From Larkinella soli (lineage in GTDB: Bacteria; Bacteroidota; Bacteroidia; Cytophagales; Spirosomataceae): a stretch of DNA of 60,857 bases. Positions 35,206 through 43,681 of the stretch are shown here, piece after piece. Positions within the stretch are counted from its first letter, which is position 1. Each line of letters opens with the position of its first letter. Location: NCBI RefSeq assembly GCF_003703975.1, contig NZ_QTJY01000028.1, positions 1 through 60,857 on the forward strand, written 5' to 3'. The position numbers and the translations under genes were made by a program. The notes beneath the pieces are model-generated. The model did no database searches. It was not told where the DNA came from and saw nothing but the letters and a program-made list of their open reading frames with translations.

Positions 35206-36804
35206 TCAGGCCGACGGTTTTTGGTAGATACAAATAAACGCTTCTTTCGGCACTTGATCGTAAGCCCGGGCCAGAAGATTGGGATTAATTTCGTAGGTGG
35301 TAGCGTCGTCGGTCCCGGACGGCTCTTCGCCGAACAGTTCTCTGGTTAAAGAAAGGGAATACTGCTTTTTTACCCGGATCAGTTTCTGATCGGGCGCTTT
35401 TCCCCAGGCCGCGTTGTCGGCCAGCACCAGCTGGATCTTTCGCCAGTCGTTGTAGAAATACTCCTGAAGCAGGGGAATGATGCGGTCCAGGAAGGCGTCG
35501 CACAGGGCTTCGTGCGACGCGACGCCCATCAGGTAGGCATGACCGATCTGATGATCCCGGTCGTACAGGTATTCGATGCGTTCGTTCAGGATGTGCAACA
35601 GGGCGCCGAGATCGACTCCGTCGACGGTCGGTAGCAAAGCCGGGTTCGGCAGTACTTCCCGGAAATGAAACCGACGGCGCAGGGCCACGTCGAGCAGGGC
35701 AATCGACCGGTCGGCGGTATTCATCGTTCCGATTACATACAGATTCGGCGGCACTCCGAACCGCTCCTGAGAGTAGGGCAGCGTCAGCCATAGTTCATCC
35801 CGCGCGCCGAGCCGTTTTTCCGGTTCGAGGAGCGTGATGAGCTCCCCGAAGACTTTGGAGAGATTGGCCCGGTTGGTCTCGTCGATCACCAGCAGAAACG
35901 CTTCGGCCGCGGCCAGGCGTTCCCGGCGGGAATCCGGCCGGTCATCGAGGCAGTCGGCCAGGGTCGCATACCCGGCTTTCTGAACGGCCGCCACGCAGGC
36001 CCGGTAGAACAGGCCTTTAGCGATGCGGTAACTGACCTGCCCGCCGATGGTCTCGGGCCGGATGCCCTCGATGAACTCTTCGTAGCCCAGTGAGGGGTGA
36101 AACGTCAGCCATTCCGTATCGAACAGGCGGCTCAGCCGCAGGGCCTCGTAGGATTTTCCCGTACCGGGCGGGCCGTACAGGATCAGGTTGAGCGGAATGT
36201 CGGGACGGAGCGGTTCGGGTCGGCGGTAGTCGGCCGGCGGTTCTTCGAGCTGCGTCATCGGGTCGCCGGTTTCGCCGGCGTCGGGCCGGACGAGGGCGGT
36301 CATCAGTTCCTCCCGCAGAGCCTCGTCGTCCGCTGCCTGATAAATATAAGGGTTATGCCGGATTTTATGGGGGCCGCGCTTGGATGTGACCAGCATTTCC
36401 ATCAGGCAGTCCTCCCAGCACTGGCGCAGGATCGGGTGGTTCAGCAGATGGGCCGTCGACAGCCCGACAACGATGGAAACATAGTCGGATTTTTCCGACA
36501 GCGGCACCACATCCACTTCGGCCAGCGATTCGATGCGTTCCTGACATCCTTTTTTTACCGTCAGCCAGAACTCGGCTTCGCCGTGTCGGGGGCGGTACAG
36601 CCGCAGGCCGAGAAAAAAATTGATGTGGGCGGAGATGGACTTCCGGTCCGGGTCCACGACAAAGGCAAGGCGGACGTCACCGTTCGGAAGGTTCACGATA
36701 TCAATCAGTTCTTTCAGCAGGCCGAGGTATTTCCGGACGGCTTCCGGCTGGTTGATCGAGCGAAGCTTATCGAGGAGTTGCTTTCGTTGGGGTGGCTGGG
36801 TCAT
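35206..36804 (-). CDS. mcrB: McrB-like AAA+ GTPase subunit of a McrBC system
   Basis: A 532-residue protein. The AAA+ motor has Walker A GPPGTGKS at residues 211-218, Walker B in LLVIDETNRANLSKV, and the McrB GTP-specificity motif in GTMNTADRSIALLDVALRRR. Residues 1-195 form a separate N-terminal domain (ADVDPDRKSISAH-like region around residue 50, YVSIVVGLSTAHLLNHP about 108-124), probably the DNA-reading module. It does not resemble the E. coli DUF3578 domain by eye. The motor drives McrC-mediated cleavage of modified DNA. The mcrC gene is not adjacent but lies 3.6 kb downstream on the same strand. The zinc-type dehydrogenase follows after 31 bases. Confidence 0.88.
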   Translation of the reverse strand: MTQPPQRKQLLDKLRSINQPEAVRKYLGLLKELIDIVNLPNGDVRLAFVVDPDRKSISAHINFFLGLRLYRPRHGEAEFWLTVKKGCQERIESLAEVDVVPLSEKSDYVSIVVGLSTAHLLNHPILRQCWEDCLMEMLVTSKRGPHKIRHNPYIYQAADDEALREELMTALVRPDAGETGDPMTQLEEPPADYRRPEPLRPDIPLNLILYGPPGTGKSYEALRLSRLFDTEWLTFHPSLGYEEFIEGIRPETIGGQVSYRIAKGLFYRACVAAVQKAGYATLADCLDDRPDSRRERLAAAEAFLLVIDETNRANLSKVFGELITLLEPEKRLGARDELWLTLPYSQERFGVPPNLYVIGTMNTADRSIALLDVALRRRFHFREVLPNPALLPTVDGVDLGALLHILNERIEYLYDRDHQIGHAYLMGVASHEALCDAFLDRIIPLLQEYFYNDWRKIQLVLADNAAWGKAPDQKLIRVKKQYSLSLTRELFGEEPSGTDDATTYEINPNLLARAYDQVPKEAFICIYQKPSA

Positions 36805-36897
36805 GGTGTCGATGGAGAGCCCGCGAATCGAAGCTACGACATTTTGCCAAATAGTTTGTACTTTGGTAATCCGATTGCCCTCTATGCTGTCTTATTT

Positions 36898-37779
36898 ATG
36901 AAGAATTGGTTCGGCTGCGGATGGCTGTCCATCCTGATGTTGGCCTGCACGCTCGATGACCCGACGCCCCACGACCGGGTCTGTCTGGTAACGGACATCG
37001 TCCGCTACCGGCAGGACAGCGCCTTGCCGAAGGAAAGCAGCCGCCAGTCGATCCGCTATCAGGGCGGGCTTCTTTCCGGCTACCAGGAGTCGAATGCCAA
37101 ACGAAATGTTCTCTTTACCCTGAGTTACGAGGGCGGCATGGTGTCCCGCGCCCGGTCGGCCGACGGTTCGCAGGTGCTGGCGTTGAAATACGACAAAAAC
37201 GACCGCATCGAAAAGGCATCCTTTCTTATCAACGACCAGGAGCAATCGATATTCTCTCTGTATTACAACGACAACAACGACCGGCGTGCCCGGCTGATCC
37301 GGCTGGTCGAATCCCGGGTGACGCTGCCGGGGAACAGCTTCATTTCCAGCCGCACCTTCCAGTTCGAACACGGTACCATCGGCAATAATACCCAGGACGT
37401 GGTGGCCCAGACGCTGCAGATCGGTTTCCGGGACGGCACCCGTTCGCAGGAGCGGCTTACCTTTCAGCAGGACCCCAACCGCCATTCGGCCTTTTACGAC
37501 ACCAGCCAGCCTATCGTTCTGGTCCTGCTGGCCCTGACCAACCCTACCGAGATGCTGCCGGCCCGTTTCCTGCAACGCTTCGGCTCTCAGTCGATGCTCC
37601 GCCGGGTTCTGGACATCGACGGCTCGACGCTCCTCAATGAATCCAGCACCTTCACCACGGAGGTCGACGGTAATTTCAACCCCACGCAAACGACCGAACT
37701 ATCCCGCACTTATGCCCCGAACGAGTCCGGAGTCGCCAGAACCTACGGCCACACGTTTCAGTATGATTGCCGGGAGTGA
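36898..37779 (+). CDS. Lipoprotein of unknown function
   Basis: A 293-residue exported lipoprotein starting at the ATG at 36898, with a lipobox at C17 (LSILMLAC). The frame is open further upstream, but that part is antisense to mcrB. The mature protein is beta-rich with repeated hairpin-like units such as VLALKYDKNDRIEKASF and FSLYYNDNNDRRARLIRLV. These recall the YD/wall-associated type of repeat or an outer-membrane assembly lipoprotein, but no family is claimed. It is divergent from mcrB (93 bases) and is followed by the long inverted repeat at 37806, which can also fold as a terminator. Confidence 0.72.
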   Translation: MKNWFGCGWLSILMLACTLDDPTPHDRVCLVTDIVRYRQDSALPKESSRQSIRYQGGLLSGYQESNAKRNVLFTLSYEGGMVSRARSADGSQVLALKYDKNDRIEKASFLINDQEQSIFSLYYNDNNDRRARLIRLVESRVTLPGNSFISSRTFQFEHGTIGNNTQDVVAQTLQIGFRDGTRSQERLTFQQDPNRHSAFYDTSQPIVLVLLALTNPTEMLPARFLQRFGSQSMLRRVLDIDGSTLLNESSTFTTEVDGNFNPTQTTELSRTYAPNESGVARTYGHTFQYDCRE

Positions 37780-37805
37780 CGGGTTAGAGGGATTGTCGTC
37801 CCGGG

Positions 37806-37907
37806 GCTTTTTGTCATCCCGACGCAGGAGGGATCTTATAGCTTAATTACCCATTTCTTTGGGCGCTTAGCCACCAGATCTCTCCTGCGTCGGGATGACA
37901 AAAAGCC
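37806..37907. repeat. Long inverted repeat, type B element
   Basis: Two arms of about 31 bases, the left containing GTCATCCCGACGCAGGAG and the right its complement CTCCTGCGTCGGGATGAC, enclose a 40-base AT-rich centre. A diverged copy with the same end sequences lies at 4881-4977. It sits between two convergent genes and may act as a transcription stop. It carries no open frame of its own. The other sequence of the gap 37780-37968 shows nothing further. Confidence 0.85.
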
Positions 37908-37968
37908 GCTGGTTGGCAAAGCCAATACCCAACCTCCCTAACCCCTCAACCCCCAAACGCTTAAACTC

Positions 37969-40947
37969 CTATCTCAACGCGTCGAACAGAATTTCGGCGG
38001 GGTGTTGGGCGTGGCGGCCGGTGCCGTCCTTGATCTGGTGGCGGCAGCTGGTGCCGGGGGCGGCTATGATGACGTCTTCCGGCAGACGGCGAACCGTCGG
38101 GAACAGCACCAGTTCCCCGATGTTCATGGAGACCTCATAATGCTCAGCTTCATAACCGAACGAGCCGGCCATGCCGCAACACCCGGAAGGAATCAACTGA
38201 ACGGTATAATTCCGGGGCAGCGACAGCATCTTTTTGGTCGGCACGAGGGAGGAAATGGCCTTCTGGTGGCAGTGGCCGTGGAGTTTGATCAGCCGGGTTT
38301 CGGTGGTGAAGGCCTCCGGCGAGATGCGCCCGCCGTCGATCTCCCGGGCGATGAACTCATCGATCAGCAGGGCATTTTTCCCAAGATGCTGCGCATCGGC
38401 CTTCAAACCGGCGGGAACCAGATCGGGGTATTCGTCGCGGAAACCCAGAATGGCCGAGGGTTCGATACCGAGCAGCGGGGTTTCCTCACGGATCAGGGCT
38501 TTCAGGCTGCGGACATTTTCTGCCGCAATCTTCTGTGCGTCACGAACCAATCCTTTCGAAAGATACGTCCGACCGCTCTCCTGATGGTCCGGAATGACCA
38601 CTTCGTATCCGAGCCGCCAGAGCAGCTGAACGGTTTTCTGTCCGACTTCCACGTCGTTGTAGTTCGTAAATTCGTCGCAGAACAGGTACACCCGGCGCGG
38701 CTCAGAACCGGACGGTATCTTCCCGGATTGCCTCCGTTGGTCCGATGCCTTTCTGAACCACGACCGCAGCGTCGTTGCGCCGAGTCCGGGCATGGTGCGC
38801 TCCGGGTGGAAACCGACCATCCGGTTGGCGATCCGCCGGAGGGCGGGCGTATCGAAAACCGCGTTGTAAGCCCAGGGTGCGATACTGGCGAGGCTCATCA
38901 GCCGGGTGAAATTGCCGACCAGCCGGGAGCGCAGGGGCGTCCCGTTGGCGTCGTAATAGTGCTGCAGGAATTCGGCTTTCATCCGGCTGATGTCCACGCT
39001 CGACGGACATTCGGCCTTGCAGCCCTTGCAGGAGAGGCAGAGGTCCATCACCTCCTTGATTTCCTCGTGGTTGAAGGAAGCCGGTCGGTCGGCGGTGCCG
39101 GTCAGGAAGTGGCGCAGGATGTTGGCCCGGGCGCGGGTGGTGTCCCGTTCGCGCCGGGTCGCCATGTAGCTGGGGCACATCGTCCCGCCCGATAGCTGCG
39201 TTTTCCGGCAGTCGCCCGAGCCGCTGCATTTTTCGGCCAGGTGCAGAATGCCTTCATTGGCCGAAAAATCGAATAGGGTATTCAACTCCTGCGGATTCTG
39301 CTCCGGCGCATACCGCAGAAACTCGTTCATCGGGGGCGTATCGACGATCTTGCCGGGATTGAAAACGCGGTTCGGGTCCCAGGCCTGTTTGACATCCTGC
39401 ACCAGCCGGAAATTCGCTTCCCCGAGCATAAACGGGATAAACTCGCCCCGCAGGCGGCCGTCGCCGTGTTCGCCGGAGAGAGAGCCGCCGTATTTTTTCA
39501 CTAAAGCGGCCGTGTCGGCCAGCAGGGCACGGAATTTTTTCCGCCCCTCCCCGGACTTCAGGTTGATCAGCGGCAGCACGTGCAGTTCCCCGGCCCCGGC
39601 ATGCGCCGAATATTCGAGCGTCAGGCCGTGTTTTTCGGCGGCCATGCGGTCCAGTTCGTCGATATAATCGGGCAGGTCATGAACGTCCACGGCGCAGTCT
39701 TCGATGACGTTGGCCGGCTGGTCGTCGCCCGGTACGTTATACATGATGCTCAACCCGGCTTTCCGGAGGTCCCAGGCTTTTTTGGCTTCCGGCCCGAACA
39801 ATACCGGGAAGGCGTAACCGAGGTCTTTCGCCTTCAGATCGGCAATCAGGGCCCCGGCTTTGGCGGTGACCTCCTCCACGGTGTCGGCAAAGAATTCGAC
39901 CATCAGGACGGCTTTCGGGTCACCGTCGACAAAATCCCGGTTTTTGGCCTGTTCGATGTTTCCCTTCGTCAGTTGCAGAATGTAATCGTCGACCAGTTCG
40001 GAGGCCGAGCAGCGGTGCTCCAGGGCCAGGAGGTTGGCTTCCAGCGACTGACGGATGGTCAGGAAGTGGGCGCAGACCAGCGCGTTGTGTTTCGGGGGTA
40101 GGGGCAGCAGGTTCAGTTTGGCTTCGGTCACGAAGCAGAGGGTTCCTTCCGAACCGGCCAGAAGTCGGCAGAAGTTGAAACGGCCGTCCGGCGAGGTAAA
40201 AAACGGCAGCAGTTCATCCAGTGCATAGCCGGTATTGCGCCGGGTAATCGAAGGTTTGGGGAAACCTTCCACGATGCTTTTCTGATGGGCCGGATGGGTC
40301 AGCAGGTCCCGGATGTGCCGGTAAACCGTTTGTTCCAGCGGGCTGACGACGTTTTCACCCCGGCATTTGGCCTCGAATTCCGCCCGGTTCAGTTCCCGGA
40401 AGGTCACCTCGGCGCCGTCGCTCAGAATCGCTTTGACTTCCAGGAGGTGGTGGCGCGTGCTGCCCCAGACGATGGAATGCAGGCCGCAGGAGTTATTCCC
40501 GATCATGCCTCCGATCATGGCCCGGCTGGCCGTGGACGTTTCCGGCCCGAACATCAGTCCGTGTGGCTTCAGGGCTGCGTTCAGGTCGTCGCGGATGACC
40601 CCCGGCTGAACCCGAACCCACCGCTCGGCCGCATTGATTTCCAGAATGTCGGTAAAATAACCCGAACTGTCGGCGACGATGCCGCTGCCCACCACCTGCC
40701 CGGCCAGAGACGTTCCGGCCGCCCGCGGAATCAGGGAGGTATGGTGCTGGCGGGCAAAGCGCACGAGCCGTTTGATGTCCTCCACGGTTTTCGGAATCGC
40801 CACCGCCACCGGCAGTTCCTGATACACCGACGCATCGGTGGCGTATAACAGTCGCTGGGCCTGATGCTGCGGAGATTCATCAAAATACAGTTCTCCGTCG
40901 AACGATTGCGCCAGCGAGGAAAACGTGGGAGTAGGAATACGAAACAT
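37969..40947 (-). CDS. FAD-linked oxidase fused to Fe-S/CCG domain (D-lactate/glycolate dehydrogenase type)
   Basis: A 992-residue two-part enzyme. The N-terminal half is a vanillyl-alcohol-oxidase-type flavoprotein: FAD-binding PRAAGTSLAGQVVGSGIV at about residue 55 and SGEHGDGRLRGEF near 500. The C-terminal half carries ferredoxin-type clusters (CLSCKGCKAECPSS near 655) and a cysteine-rich CCG domain (KLHGHCHQKA, PSGCCGMAGSFGYE). This is the GlcD-GlcF type fusion that oxidises D-lactate, glycolate or D-2-hydroxy acids and passes electrons to quinone; the exact substrate is open. No signal peptide is seen, so it is probably peripheral on the inner membrane. It is a single gene with no lactate permease beside it. 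Confidence 0.92.
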   Translation of the reverse strand: MFRIPTPTFSSLAQSFDGELYFDESPQHQAQRLLYATDASVYQELPVAVAIPKTVEDIKRLVRFARQHHTSLIPRAAGTSLAGQVVGSGIVADSSGYFTDILEINAAERWVRVQPGVIRDDLNAALKPHGLMFGPETSTASRAMIGGMIGNNSCGLHSIVWGSTRHHLLEVKAILSDGAEVTFRELNRAEFEAKCRGENVVSPLEQTVYRHIRDLLTHPAHQKSIVEGFPKPSITRRNTGYALDELLPFFTSPDGRFNFCRLLAGSEGTLCFVTEAKLNLLPLPPKHNALVCAHFLTIRQSLEANLLALEHRCSASELVDDYILQLTKGNIEQAKNRDFVDGDPKAVLMVEFFADTVEEVTAKAGALIADLKAKDLGYAFPVLFGPEAKKAWDLRKAGLSIMYNVPGDDQPANVIEDCAVDVHDLPDYIDELDRMAAEKHGLTLEYSAHAGAGELHVLPLINLKSGEGRKKFRALLADTAALVKKYGGSLSGEHGDGRLRGEFIPFMLGEANFRLVQDVKQAWDPNRVFNPGKIVDTPPMNEFLRYAPEQNPQELNTLFDFSANEGILHLAEKCSGSGDCRKTQLSGGTMCPSYMATRRERDTTRARANILRHFLTGTADRPASFNHEEIKEVMDLCLSCKGCKAECPSSVDISRMKAEFLQHYYDANGTPLRSRLVGNFTRLMSLASIAPWAYNAVFDTPALRRIANRMVGFHPERTMPGLGATTLRSWFRKASDQRRQSGKIPSGSEPRRVYLFCDEFTNYNDVEVGQKTVQLLWRLGYEVVIPDHQESGRTYLSKGLVRDAQKIAAENVRSLKALIREETPLLGIEPSAILGFRDEYPDLVPAGLKADAQHLGKNALLIDEFIAREIDGGRISPEAFTTETRLIKLHGHCHQKAISSLVPTKKMLSLPRNYTVQLIPSGCCGMAGSFGYEAEHYEVSMNIGELVLFPTVRRLPEDVIIAAPGTSCRHQIKDGTGRHAQHPAEILFDALR

Positions 40948-41110
40948 ACCGGTCGGATGCCGGCGAAAACCGGCGGAAATACGGACGAAATTACCGAAAA
41001 TTCCGGAGAACCGGGAAATCGTCTTTTATCCCGGAAAATAGATTCGGCGCGGGGCCGCAGACAAAACCGGCCGGATGCAGTTTAATGGGTAAATTCATCA
41101 AACTATAACT

Positions 41111-41296
41111 ATGAACGTCAAGCGTGTATTCGGAATCCTGCTTACTCTTGCCGGACTGATCGGTCTGATCTACGGCGCGATGGACCTGACAAGCGGGGGC
41201 GTGGCCCGTGCCTCGATCGTCTATCTGGTTTTAGGGGGAATCTTCTTTTTCTCCGGTATCGGCCTGATCCGGGGAACAAAAGACGTTGCAGAATAG
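41111..41296 (+). CDS. Small two-helix membrane protein
   Basis: A 61-residue protein with two hydrophobic helices (residues about 6-24 and 34-52, VFGILLTLAGLIGLIYGA and SIVYLVLGGIFFFSGIGLI) joined by a short glycine-rich turn. It starts at a clear ATG preceded by an A-rich stretch and ends just before a strong terminator, so it is a likely monocistronic gene. It resembles the DUF3185-like small membrane proteins in size and helix layout, which is only a suggestion. Confidence 0.68.
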   Translation: MNVKRVFGILLTLAGLIGLIYGAMDLTSGGVARASIVYLVLGGIFFFSGIGLIRGTKDVAE

Positions 41297-41310
41297 ATAG
41301 GGCATTCATC

Positions 41311-41345
41311 AGGACGGCCCTGCCTGAGGCCGTCCTTCCTTTTTC
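41311..41345 (+). terminator. Terminator after the small membrane protein
   Basis: Stem AGGACGGCC / GGCCGTCCT with an 8-nt loop and a following T run, lying between two convergent genes. It reaches the last two bases of the MATE gene. Confidence 0.88.
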
Positions 41346-42729
41346 ATTGGGGAGATAGCACCGAGGAGGGGCCGGGTTCGAGCTTCAGCCGCCGGACCAG
41401 CCGGAAAAACCGCGCCGTCAGCAGAAAAGCGGCCATCGTCAGCCCAGCCAGCAGCCCCATCCACACCCCGGCCGCGTCCAGTTTCAGCCAGAAACCCAGC
41501 ACGTAACTCATGGGGAGGCCGACGATCCAGTAGGCAAACAGGGTAATCACCGTCGGCACGTTTACGTCCGACAGGCCCCGCAGCACCCCGACCCCGGCGA
41601 CCTGAACGCCGTCCGAAAGCTGAAAGAATCCCGCCATGATCACCAGCGATGCGGCAATCGCGGCCACCTGCGCGTTATCCCGGATATACAGCCCGACCAG
41701 CCATTCGTTGGCCGTCAGGAAGACGATGGTCCAGCCGGTCATGAAGAGGGTCGTCAGCAGAAGGGCCGCCACCCCGGCTTTCCGGACGGCCTCCCGGTTG
41801 GAACGGCCGAAGGCGTTGCCGACCCGAATGGCCCCGGCCGCCGAAATACCCGTCGCCATCATGTAGGTGGTGGAAGCCATATTGATGGCGATCTGGTGGG
41901 CCGCCAGCCGGTCGGCGCCCAGCCAGCCGATCATCATGGCCGACAGCGAGAAAGTGGCGGCTTCAAAAAAGAAGGTAAACCCGCCCGGAAGGCCAAGTTT
42001 CAGAATTTTCTTCACCTTATCCCCGACCGCCGTCCGGATGAACTCCGGCTGAAAATAAGCCCGAAACCGGTCGGAGCGGAGAATGTAGACGAGGATGGCC
42101 GTCGCCATGTACAGCCGGGAAAGCAGCGTGGCGACCGCCGAGCCATACACCCCCCATTCCGGGAACGGCCCGGCGCCGGTAATCAGCAGGTAGTTGAACA
42201 GGGCGTTGATCAGGAGCGCGGAAAGCGTGATCGCCATCGCCACGCGCGGCTGGGCCAGCCCGTCGCACAGCTGGCGGGCGGCAATAAACAAAAATAACGG
42301 CAGGTTGGAGAGACTGAGGATCACCATGAACAGCCGTCCGATCCGGGTCACTTCCGGCCCCTGGCCGAACAGCTCGAAGCTCAGCCCCAGACCGATCCCG
42401 ACGGCGCCCAGAACGAGGCCCAGCAGCAGGGCCACCCGCAGGCCCGCCCGGAACAGCCGGTTGATCTCGGCCGCATCGCCCCGACCCCGCGCCTGCGAAA
42501 CCAGTGCCGCGATGACCGAAAGCCCGCCGACCCCGATGCTCGACACCAGAAACGTCAGCGATACCGACAGGCCGGCACCGGCCAGCGGCACGGCCCCCAG
42601 CAGCCGGCCGACAAAAAGATTGTCCGTCACGCCCATCAGAATGACCCCCAGCTGGGCAATCACGATCGGGGTAGCCAGGCGAATGGTGCCGGCCAGTTCC
42701 GGTTTATAAATTCGGTACCACTGTTTCAT
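41344..42729 (-). CDS. MATE-family efflux transporter (NorM type)
   Basis: A 461-residue multidrug and toxic-compound extrusion protein with 12 predicted helices in two homologous halves. Family landmarks include PIVIAQLGVILMGVTDNLFVGRL-type N-terminal helix 1-2 (about 20-45), GLSVIAALVSQARGRGD, and in the second half GWLGADRLAAHQIAIN, ISAAGAIRVGNAFG and FQLSDGVQVAGVGVLRG. It exports cationic compounds by sodium or proton antiport in known members. It is monocistronic, divergent from DUF4290-murA. Confidence 0.94.
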   Translation of the reverse strand: MKQWYRIYKPELAGTIRLATPIVIAQLGVILMGVTDNLFVGRLLGAVPLAGAGLSVSLTFLVSSIGVGGLSVIAALVSQARGRGDAAEINRLFRAGLRVALLLGLVLGAVGIGLGLSFELFGQGPEVTRIGRLFMVILSLSNLPLFLFIAARQLCDGLAQPRVAMAITLSALLINALFNYLLITGAGPFPEWGVYGSAVATLLSRLYMATAILVYILRSDRFRAYFQPEFIRTAVGDKVKKILKLGLPGGFTFFFEAATFSLSAMMIGWLGADRLAAHQIAINMASTTYMMATGISAAGAIRVGNAFGRSNREAVRKAGVAALLLTTLFMTGWTIVFLTANEWLVGLYIRDNAQVAAIAASLVIMAGFFQLSDGVQVAGVGVLRGLSDVNVPTVITLFAYWIVGLPMSYVLGFWLKLDAAGVWMGLLAGLTMAAFLLTARFFRLVRRLKLEPGPSSVLSPQ

Positions 42730-42807
42730 GATTTCGCAACAGCCACCGGCCGTTTCTTGTTCCTTCTGGTGATCGTATCAAAAACGGGTTTCTATTAGTT
42801 TTCTTCT

Positions 42808-42815
42808 TACTTTTG
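42808..42815 (+). promoter_or_regulatory. Candidate Bacteroidota -7 element TACTTTTG
   Basis: It matches the TAnnTTTG consensus of Bacteroidota sigma-ABfr promoters exactly, 30 bases before the DUF4290 start. A clear -33 TTTG is missing; GTTTC lies about 16 bases upstream. Confidence 0.45.
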
Positions 42816-42844
42816 CCTGAACACTTAAAAGACGTCCGAATCGC

Positions 42845-43594
42845 TTGAAAGAGTACGGCAGCAATATCCAGAAACTTGTCGATCATCTCCAGACCATCGA
42901 GGACCGCGAAAAGCGCACGCGGTATGCCCACATCCTGGTCGAACTGATGCGGCAGATCCATCCCAATATGCGGGATAATCAGGACTATTATAACAAACTG
43001 TGGGACGACCTGTACATTATCTCGAACTTCTCGCTGGATGTGGACAGTCCCTACCCTCCCCCGCCGGTTGACGTACTCGGCAAGAAGCCCCAGCCCGTGC
43101 CCTACAACACCCACGGGCTTCGTTTCAAGCACTATGGGCAGAACATGAACCTTCTGATCGCCAAGGCCATATCTCTTGACGATGAAGAAGAACGCCGGGC
43201 CTTCGTCTCCTATCTGGCCCGCCTGATGAAAACCTTCTATTCCACCTGGAACAAGGAGGCCGTCGAGGACGAAACCATCCTGCAGAACCTGGATGAAATG
43301 TCGAACGGAAAGCTGCACGAAGACATTCAGACCATCCGGACCAGCGGCTTCGTCGAAGCCACCCCGCGTGAACGAACCGGCGACCAGCAGCCCCGCCGGA
43401 ACATCGGCGGCCCCTCCTACGGCCAGCCCTATAACCGGAACGAAACCTCCGGAAACCGCCAGAACAACGGCTACTACCAGAATCAGAACCGCGGCAACCG
43501 CAACGAAGGCGGGCAGGACCGCCGGGACAACCGGGGCGATTCCGGCCACCGCTTCCGGGGAAACAATCAGAACAACAACCGCAGAAGACGGTAG
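42845..43594 (+). CDS. DUF4290 family protein
   Basis: A 249-residue protein with an unusual TTG start, chosen because KEYGSNIQKLVDHLQTIEDR is the conserved family N-terminus and no ATG lies nearby. The folded part (residues 1-185) contains RTRYAHILVELMRQIHPNMR and HYGQNMNLLIAKAI. The last 60 residues form a low-complexity tail rich in Asn, Arg, Gly and Gln (NRGNRNEGGQDRRDNRGD), which could bind nucleic acid. The family is restricted largely to Bacteroidota and is typically encoded just before murA, as here (87 bases, hairpin between). The function is unknown; context suggests a link to envelope growth or to translation of the operon. Confidence 0.88.
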   Translation: MKEYGSNIQKLVDHLQTIEDREKRTRYAHILVELMRQIHPNMRDNQDYYNKLWDDLYIISNFSLDVDSPYPPPPVDVLGKKPQPVPYNTHGLRFKHYGQNMNLLIAKAISLDDEEERRAFVSYLARLMKTFYSTWNKEAVEDETILQNLDEMSNGKLHEDIQTIRTSGFVEATPRERTGDQQPRRNIGGPSYGQPYNRNETSGNRQNNGYYQNQNRGNRNEGGQDRRDNRGDSGHRFRGNNQNNNRRRR

Positions 43595-43625
43595 TTATAA
43601 AGCAGACATCCTTCCTTCTTCAGGA

Positions 43626-43650
43626 CCGGCCCCCGCCGGCCGGGGGCCGG
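43626..43650 (+). other. Strong GC hairpin between DUF4290 and murA
   Basis: A perfect 10-bp stem CCGGCCCCCG / CGGGGGCCGG with a 5-nt loop, not followed by a T run. It may stabilise the upstream messenger end or attenuate murA, but is not a classical terminator. Confidence 0.6.
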
Positions 43651-43681
43651 CTGTCGTTCCCTATTAACCGAATTCGAACCA

